From Clavelina lepadiformis (taxonomy: Eukaryota > Chordata > Ascidiacea > Aplousobranchia > Clavelinidae): 64,000 nucleotides of DNA. This document shows, piece after piece, positions 58,080 to 64,000 of this stretch. The position numbers and the translations under genes were made by a program. The notes under the pieces are model-generated. The model was not told where the DNA came from. It made no database searches and worked only from the letters and a program-made list of their open reading frames with translations. Where the stretch lies: positions 19,599,501 to 19,663,500 of the forward strand of contig NC_135245.1 of assembly GCF_947623445.1 (NCBI RefSeq). The letters run 5' to 3'. Position 1 is the first letter of the stretch. Each line of letters starts with the position of its first letter.

Positions 58080-59384
58080 CAACCGGAAATACATTCTTTT
58101 CTGGGACCATCCATGGTCTGTGCCAACTGAGGGGTTTTCTGAAGGCGACATCGGAGGTTGCACGGCCACATACAACCGCAGTAAGCTTCCTAAAGCTGGC
58201 GCTGTTGTGTTCCACTACTCAAACCTGGACAAAGAAACTATGCCCTGGAAATATTATAGGTATGTAAATGCCCTTTTGAATGATAAAAAGCTGAACGCAG
58301 CAAAAGCTTTATATTTTTGCTTGTGCTACAAAATTTTCATGTCTTGTATATTTTTCAAAGAGATCCGGAGCAAATTTTCGTCTTTTTTTCTCATGAAAGT
58401 CCATCCTACGTCATTAATGTAGAACATAGACAAACTTTGAAAAAGTTTGAAAATCATTTCATCAACTGGACCATGACTTACCGGACAGATTCCGACGTGT
58501 TTGCGCCTTACGGGCAGTCCCAATTTGTTCAAAAGATTTTGAAAGAAGGGAAGAAATGGGTTGATAGACATCTGGAAAAGAAAAAGAAAGTTGCGGTAAT
58601 TTTGTTGTGCGGTTGAGATACAAATCTCATACTAAATTCGCTAAACATTTGATGATGTTGAACATGTTTTTCTTTACAGTTATGGGTTGTTAGTAATTGT
58701 GACGCCGTTCGGGGTTCCAAGATGCGAATGAAGTATTCCGACGCCTTGGTTGAAGCAGGTCTGCCTGTGGATCGCTTTGGAAAATGCTTCAACAACAAAA
58801 ACGATTTCAATGAACTCTCTGCTGATGACCTGGATGCCTACAAATTTTACCTGTCATTTGAAAACGCCCAATACTGCAAGGATTACATGACCGAGAAATT
58901 TTGGCACAATGCCATTGCTTGTGGAAGAGTTCCAGTGGTGTGGGGACCATCAAAGGAGGATGTCGAGAAACTTGCTCCTACCGGTTCCTTCATACACACC
59001 GACGACTTCAAGACTCCAGCAGATCTTGCAAAGTATCTACTCTACCTAGACTCGAACGACACAGCCTACAAGGAATATTTTAAATGGGTTCTTGAGCCTG
59101 ATAAAAAGACTTTAGTACTTGGAGATGTTTTGGAGCAAACTGGTCCAAAGCGTCTTTGCAAGATGATGCTTTCTAATAACTACAAGAAGTCTTATCATTC
59201 AGTGAGTAAATTTTATTACGATGAAGGCAATGCATGCACCTCTTGTAATTCCAATCATGTTTCGTTTCCACATTTTTATTTCTGTATTACACTCGTCTTA
59301 TTCCTTGTTTTAATGGTTTTCTTAAGCACCGTTTTTAAATCGAAATTTTTTTTCGGCAACCCTGGATTTTGGCACCGCGAGTAG
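58080..59384 (+). CDS. GT10 alpha-1,3-fucosyltransferase, copy F2, no clear anchor exon
   Basis: Three exons, 58080-58259, 58361-58595 and 58680-59384, carry a complete GT10 domain: KYILFWDHPWSVP, 'NHFINWTMTYRTDSDVFAPY', YKFYLSFENAQYCKDYMTEK and WGPSKEDVEKLAPTGSFIH. All phases match F1. No own first exon with a signal anchor is clear. Two possibilities are open. It may use F1 exon 1 by long-range splicing, since the acceptor phase is identical. Or it may use a new exon, 57723-57907, which is in phase and hydrophobic (TIVCLFFVHLPTLLF) but has a weak GTTTTG donor. Unlike F1 and F3, whose proteins end CVSTRETVR, F2 runs on past DEGNACTSCNSN into a hydrophobic tail (ITLVLFLVLMVFLSTVF). The tail may act as a C-terminal membrane anchor. 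The domain call is safe; the start is not. Confidence 0.8.
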
Positions 59385-60622
59385 GCTATATACCTGTTAC
59401 AGAATAGTTTAACAACTCAAGTGGAAAAGTATGGCACGATGTTCGAACTTTTTAGATACATTTGAAATTTTTCCAAGTTTTGTGAATACTGTAATTAAAA
59501 TGAATTTCAAGAAATTGCCACAATTGCTTAGTTTGGGTTGTTATTACGTAACTTATTACATTAATCCGACGTCGAGAGTCGGGCATCCGCTGCCATCGTG
59601 GCTCACTTGTACTGGATAATACAATGTCACAGTCAGCCTACACGCCTGACCCATGCTGGTCATCGTGTCTGTCGCATTGAGAATCAGCGTCGGAAATGGA
59701 AGTACGAAACTTCAATCCTTTCCTACAATTAATAGATATTTTACCTAAAGGTTTTCTGCGTGCTGTGTTAATAACAGTGAAGTGTCTTGATTCTAGTAGT
59801 CGGACATGCTTACTGTGGCAAAACAAATATATCTTGGAGCAAATGAGGCAGAGCATTTATCAGGTGAGCAAGAGAAAGGGTATCTCCTTTCTGGTGACGC
59901 CTAGCTGGTAGCTACGTCAAGCCAGCTGGTATCCAAGCCACGCCAAGTCAAGCAACAAGATGATTGCTATGATGGGTAGATACAGAATACAGAATATATG
60001 ACTAATACAGAATATGAATCAAAGCTAGTAACATAGAATAAGAACCAACCGTTCCATTCAAGTAAAACGTAGCCTACGTAGTATAGCGTAACATGAAACC
60101 ATTTATCTCGGTCTCAACAGTACGAGTAACCTGAGAATGGGCGATCCATTTTGTATTCGTTTGGAGAACCGTAAGACCGTATCATTCGCTAAAACACCAG
60201 CATGCGACTAAAACGGTTGAGTTTGAAATAAAAATGCTAAGCCAAGCGTCAGCCTTCATCGGAATAGACATATAGCTGTACAAGGTTCATTCGCAGCAAG
60301 CAGTAGTCGTTGTAAGCTAACGTATTCGCTGTTGTCATCGCATATACCTAGCTAGATGAATATTACATAGATAGTGTGTTTTTTGCAGTTGCGAAAAACG
60401 TTTCGTGAAACAACGACTATCAAACACGTGGTTATTTTAGGCACAGGTAGCCTACGCCGTAGGTAGCCTGTATGTAAAATTACAATAAAGTTTTCGGGCT
60501 GTTACTTTAAAAACCAAGAGCAAAGTTAGTGTTTGAAAAATCTTTGTGTAAATTACAGCTGAACACTTTGTGTACGTTTTACAAACAATCAAATTTGAAT
60601 GGATTGACAACATTTTAAAATT
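59385..60622. other. intergenic between F2 and F3
   Basis: No supported exon. The frames at 59431-59619 and 59696-59911 have no recognised domain. The promoter of F3 should lie near its right end. Confidence 0.45.
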
Positions 60623-62388
60623 ATGCAATTGTTTACAAAACGGAAGGCTGTCTTCGCGGTTTGCATCGTCACCATTATTACGACATTATTTTACATCTAT
60701 CAGACTGAATTCCGGGAGAAAACAACGATATCAAAGTTTATGTAAGTCGGTTTTTTGTTCAAGAAATCTCATATTTGATTAATTAGAAAGGGTTTGATCA
60801 AGCTTTACTGTAGCTAATAGTATCCAGATCAAAACTTCTACAAGTTTAAACCAGTATCTAACAAAAATGACTGTGAAGTAAGTTTGTCGATTTGGGCGGG
60901 AAAAGGTTACAACGTCATGAAAAACAACAAGCGACTGCTTGATTACGTACAGAGGTGGTCTTTTTGTTTCAAAACCTCATGACTAATCTTAGTGGTGTTT
61001 GTGCATTTCACAGATCTCTGAAGCAAACATGGATTAGAAATCACTCAGTGGCGCATACTCGTAAAGTGACTCGGGAAAGAGGAGGGTCTCCAAAGTAAAA
61101 TGAACTGAAACAAAATTTCTTACACAAATTTATGTCGAGCGAGCGTTAACTTTCATGGCAAAATTTTAGCAACAGGACTTGCATACTGTTCTGGGATCAT
61201 CCATGGTCTGTGCCAACTGAGGGGTTATCTGAAGGCGACATCGGAGGTTGCAAGGCCACATACAACCGCAGTAAGCTTCCTAAAGCTGGCGCTGTTGTGT
61301 TCCACTACTCAAACCTGGACAAAGAAACTATGCCCTGGAAATATTATAGGTATGTAAAAGCCCTTTTGAATGATAAAAAGCTGAACGCAGCAAAAGCTTT
61401 ATATTACTGCTTGTGCTACAAAATTTTCATGCCTTGTATATTTTTCAAAGAGATCCGGAGCAAATCTTCGTCTTCTTCTCTCATGAAAGTCCATCCTACG
61501 TCATCCATGGGGAGCACCGACACGCAATGACTAAATTCGACAATCACTTCATCAACTGGACCATGACTTACCGGACAGATTCGGACGTGTTTGCACCTTA
61601 TGAACAGTCCAAGATCGTCAACGAAATTATTAAAGAAGGAAAGAAATGGGTTGATAGGAATCTTGCTAAGAAAAAGAAAGTTGCAGTGAGTAATTACAAC
61701 TTTTTAAAAAGATTCAAAAGTCTACCTTCTTCAATGGGCATCCCTTATTTTGGTTTATAATATTCGACTAACAGTTGCTTTCAATCGTTTTATTTCTTTA
61801 CAGTTATGGGTAGTTAGCAACTGCGGTTTGCTGCGCGGTAGCAAAATGCGGTTGAAATATTCCAATGCTTTGGTTGAAGCTGGTCTGCCTGTCGATCGCT
61901 TTGGAGGATGCTTCAACAACAAAGATAATTTTAAAAAGCTTTCTGCCGATGATTTGGAAGCCTACAAATTTTACCTGTCATTTGAAAACGCCCAATACTG
62001 CAAGGATTACATGACCGAGAAGTTTTGGCTCAATGCCATTGCTTATGGAAGAGTTCCAGTAGTGTGGGGACCATCAAAGGAGGATGTCGAAAAACTTGCT
62101 CCTACCGGCTCCTTCATACACACGGACGACTTCAAGACTCCAGCAGATCTTGCAAAGTATCTACTCTACCTAGACTCGAACAACACAACCTACAGGGAGT
62201 ATTTTGAATGGGTTGAACACCCAGATGAGAAGACTTTGGAACTTGCAAAAACTTACGACCTGACTGGCTTTAATCGTCTTTGCAAGATGATGCTTTCTAA
62301 TGACGAGAAGAAATCTTATCAATCTGTGACTAAATTTTATTACGACGAAAAACAGGATTGTGTTTCAACCAGAGAAACCGTAAGGTGA
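60623..62388 (+). CDS. GT10 alpha-1,3-fucosyltransferase, copy F3
   Basis: Five exons, 60623-60741, 61014-61094, 61170-61349, 61451-61685 and 61804-62388, join to 399 residues. Exon 1 gives a type II anchor (AVFAVCIVTIITTLFYIY) after a short basic start (MQLFTKRK). The second exon encodes a basic stem (TWIRNHSVAHTRKVTRERG) that F1 does not have. The GT10 domain follows with CILFWDHPWSVP, 'FDNHFINWTMTYRTDSDVFA', YKFYLSFENAQYCKDYMTEK and WGPSKEDVEKLAPTGSFIH, ending CVSTRETVR as in F1. The exon 3-4 region and its intron are closest to F2, while the last exon and the 3' flank up to about 62525 are closest to F1. It is a Golgi fucosyltransferase like F1. Confidence 0.93.
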
Positions 62389-63002
62389 CGCCATAGGTTT
62401 CTTTGGTCATTGTATGAACTTTTAAGGCGCGCACTGAATATGTCGGTTTTTTATTTCTAACTAAATGAAAATGCCCTTTGAGTCCCGTACTTTTATCACA
62501 TACCGCAGTTTGTGCCAGAGCGAGCAAACAACGTTTACTTTGTGTATGGCGTTTAAAAACCTTACCGACATGGGATAGTGACTAATGCATTCAAATTTGT
62601 AGATTGTAAATTTAATACATTTATACTGATCTATCTGTTGAGAGTTTAACGTCCAAGTAGGAAACGAGAAAGTTTTTTCAATGGATAATGAACATCTTTT
62701 TATTCGTTTAATTAATTGCAACAGTTTAGTATAGGAAAAACTAGTTCATCTTTAACTAAGTAACCTTTGAAGCCCATGGCATGTAAGATATTAAGCAAAC
62801 TATGAACGCTAAATCAAAAGTTCTTTAACATCTTTTTCTGAGAAACGCAAAGATGAGAATGAAAGTAGACACGCAGTCACTGAAAACGTGTGAGTGAACA
62901 ATTTTCAAATACTTTCCTTCAGGTTTTTGAAAAAAAAATTGCCAGATTTCAACCAGAAGCTTATCATGTTTTGTCAGGGATTTGTGACTCAACGCAAATA
63001 AA

Positions 63003-63053
63003 CTAAGCACGCAAGCACGCACATACGCACATACGCACCCACGCACGCACGTA
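63003..63053 (+). repeat. ACGC-type microsatellite
   Basis: An imperfect run of GCAC/ACGC units (GCACGCAAGCACGCACATAC and on), a simple repeat with no other meaning seen. Confidence 0.75.
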
Positions 63054-63213
63054 AAACAGATAAAAAGTTGCGTCAGATTTCCTTCAGGAATGGAAGAAAT
63101 GCAAAAGGAACATTTTACTACAGCTCCAAGTTGTAATAACCATAGATGAGTTTGGTATTTCGGGTTAATGGAATCCAATAAGTGATAAGTAAGATTTAAT
63201 TCTCATGGAACGA

Positions 63214-63257
63214 GCAAAGCCCTATAAAGCCCCATAAAGCACCTATAAAGCACTAGC
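63214..63257 (+). repeat. short tandem repeat, unit about 10-12 bp
   Basis: Four imperfect copies of a (CC/AC)TATAAAGC-type unit in a row: CCCTATAAAGC, CCCATAAAGC, ACCTATAAAGC. Confidence 0.65.
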
Positions 63258-63346
63258 ACCGACATAAACTTCTATTGTGCATTTGTTACAGCGTGTTTTT
63301 CCGTTCGATAAAATTCACTACTTAATTGAACTCTTCTATTCGGCAG

Positions 63347-64000
63347 TCAACGGTAATGCTTTGCGGCGTGCTCCTTCGGCCGAATCAGCATCTCATCTGG
63401 CATTTCAAGTTGATCACGTAACAATCCTGTAATCCAAACGTCGTTGGCATTGTAAAGTAGAGGCCGAGATATCGTGGATAGCTCCCAAAGTTGTTTGATG
63501 ACGCTGACGCTGGTGGTGTACATGCCACCGAAGCAGAACGCAGGCCAATATGGCCAAGGATATTGTTCTTTGGAAACATGATTTTTGAAGTTTTTGTCCC
63601 GATTCGGTTCATTAAATCCAGTGCCAAACATACAGATGATGGGAAATTCCGGCCACTCTTTCTCCACTACAACTCCCTTGTATTGATCAATCAGTTCTTT
63701 CACATAAAGCATATCAATCCACATGTCGTCATCTAAAGTGGAGTAGTAGTAGTTGGATGGAAGGTTTTCTGAAGCCCATTTCATTCCAGCTAATGTTTTC
63801 AATCCATTAATTCTGAAAAAATACTTTCATCTTAATTAGCATTCAGTCTACAACAGAATGCAGTCTGTGATAGCAGCAATCCTAAAAAAACCTGGCAGAC
63901 AAGACTGCAAAACTCACTGATAATCTTCTGGAGTGCTCATTTGAAGAATATCATGATGCAGTCGTATTTCCTCTTGGATTGTGTCCTGCAGCGTATCGTT
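63347..64000 (-). CDS. GT31 beta-1,3-glycosyltransferase, second copy (partial)
   Basis: Two exons are visible, 63918-64000 (running off the right edge) and 63347-63812. The order of motifs matches the gene at 43397-44817: LHHDILQMSTPEDY, then 'GLKTLAGMKWASENLP', YYYSTLDDDMWID with the DDD motif, 'YPWPYWPAFCFGGMYTTS' and NDVWITGLLRDQLEMP. The intron falls at the same place and phase as in the paralogue. The frame stops right after AAKHYR, whereas the paralogue goes on for about 34 more residues. Either the C-terminus is naturally short or a further exon is spliced in. It is convergent with F3. The membrane anchor and first part lie beyond the window. Confidence 0.85.

Larger units (their letters stand above)
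62389..63346. other. intergenic between F3 and the convergent GT31 gene
   Basis: Begins with about 137 bases nearly identical to the 3' flank of F1. It then holds two simple repeats (63003-63053 and 63214-63257) and otherwise nothing recognised. Confidence 0.5.

Noticed and set aside
59696-59911. 71-codon plus-strand frame, considered as a LINE fragment
   Set aside because: No reverse transcriptase or endonuclease motif can be seen.
63003-63053. CRISPR-like or regulatory repeat
   Set aside because: It is an imperfect microsatellite without spacers.

Overview
The window looks like nuclear DNA of an invertebrate chordate, most likely an ascidian tunicate (Ciona-like). It is AT-rich and its genes are split by many short GT-AG introns. 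The gene set is animal: claudin, PA200, Fringe, GT10 fucosyltransferases, and Ly6/uPAR, sushi and vWA domains. Short non-autonomous DNA transposons are common. The species cannot be fixed from the sequence alone, and the gene models below were spliced by hand from reading frames, splice-site dinucleotides and phase.

Layout. (1) 1-465, minus: first part of an SLC49/FLVCR-like MFS transporter that runs off the left edge. (2) 2309-6148: two claudin-superfamily genes facing each other tail to tail. One has a textbook claudin signature and a C-terminal YV; the other is more diverged. (3) 6.1-12.5 kb: mostly empty, with one plausible small gene on the minus strand (10683-11036). (4) 12558-23894, minus: tandem paralogues for secreted proteins with signal peptide, Ly6/uPAR (LU) domain, sushi domain(s) and vWA domain. 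One has three sushi units and the other has one. Near-identical 515-bp foldback transposons with 9-bp target duplications sit just past the 3' end of one gene and in the first intron of the other. (5) 27665-33634, plus: PSME4 (PA200), nearly all in one exon, convergent with POLR1E (Pol I A49/PAF53, 34590-35807, minus). (6) 37832-40018, minus: a five-exon SENP/Ulp1-type SUMO protease in which the usual catalytic Asp reads as Asn. (7) 43397-64000: a glycosyltransferase district with a GT31 beta-1,3-glycosyltransferase, a Fringe homologue, three tandem GT10 fucosyltransferases and a second GT31 gene that runs off the right edge. A broken Ty3/Gypsy fossil (46237-49687), itself carrying a small TIR element, lies inside this district.

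How the genes may work together. PSME4, POLR1E and SENP are housekeeping nuclear genes. The right-hand 20 kb is a local cluster of type II Golgi enzymes that could build fucosylated glycans. The fucosyltransferases show recent tandem duplication with mosaic similarity. The middle copy appears to have been duplicated without its membrane-anchor exon and carries a hydrophobic C-terminus instead. The LU-sushi-vWA pair resembles the non-catalytic half of complement factor B/C2 with an added three-finger domain, which is an unusual architecture and the best candidate here for something undescribed.
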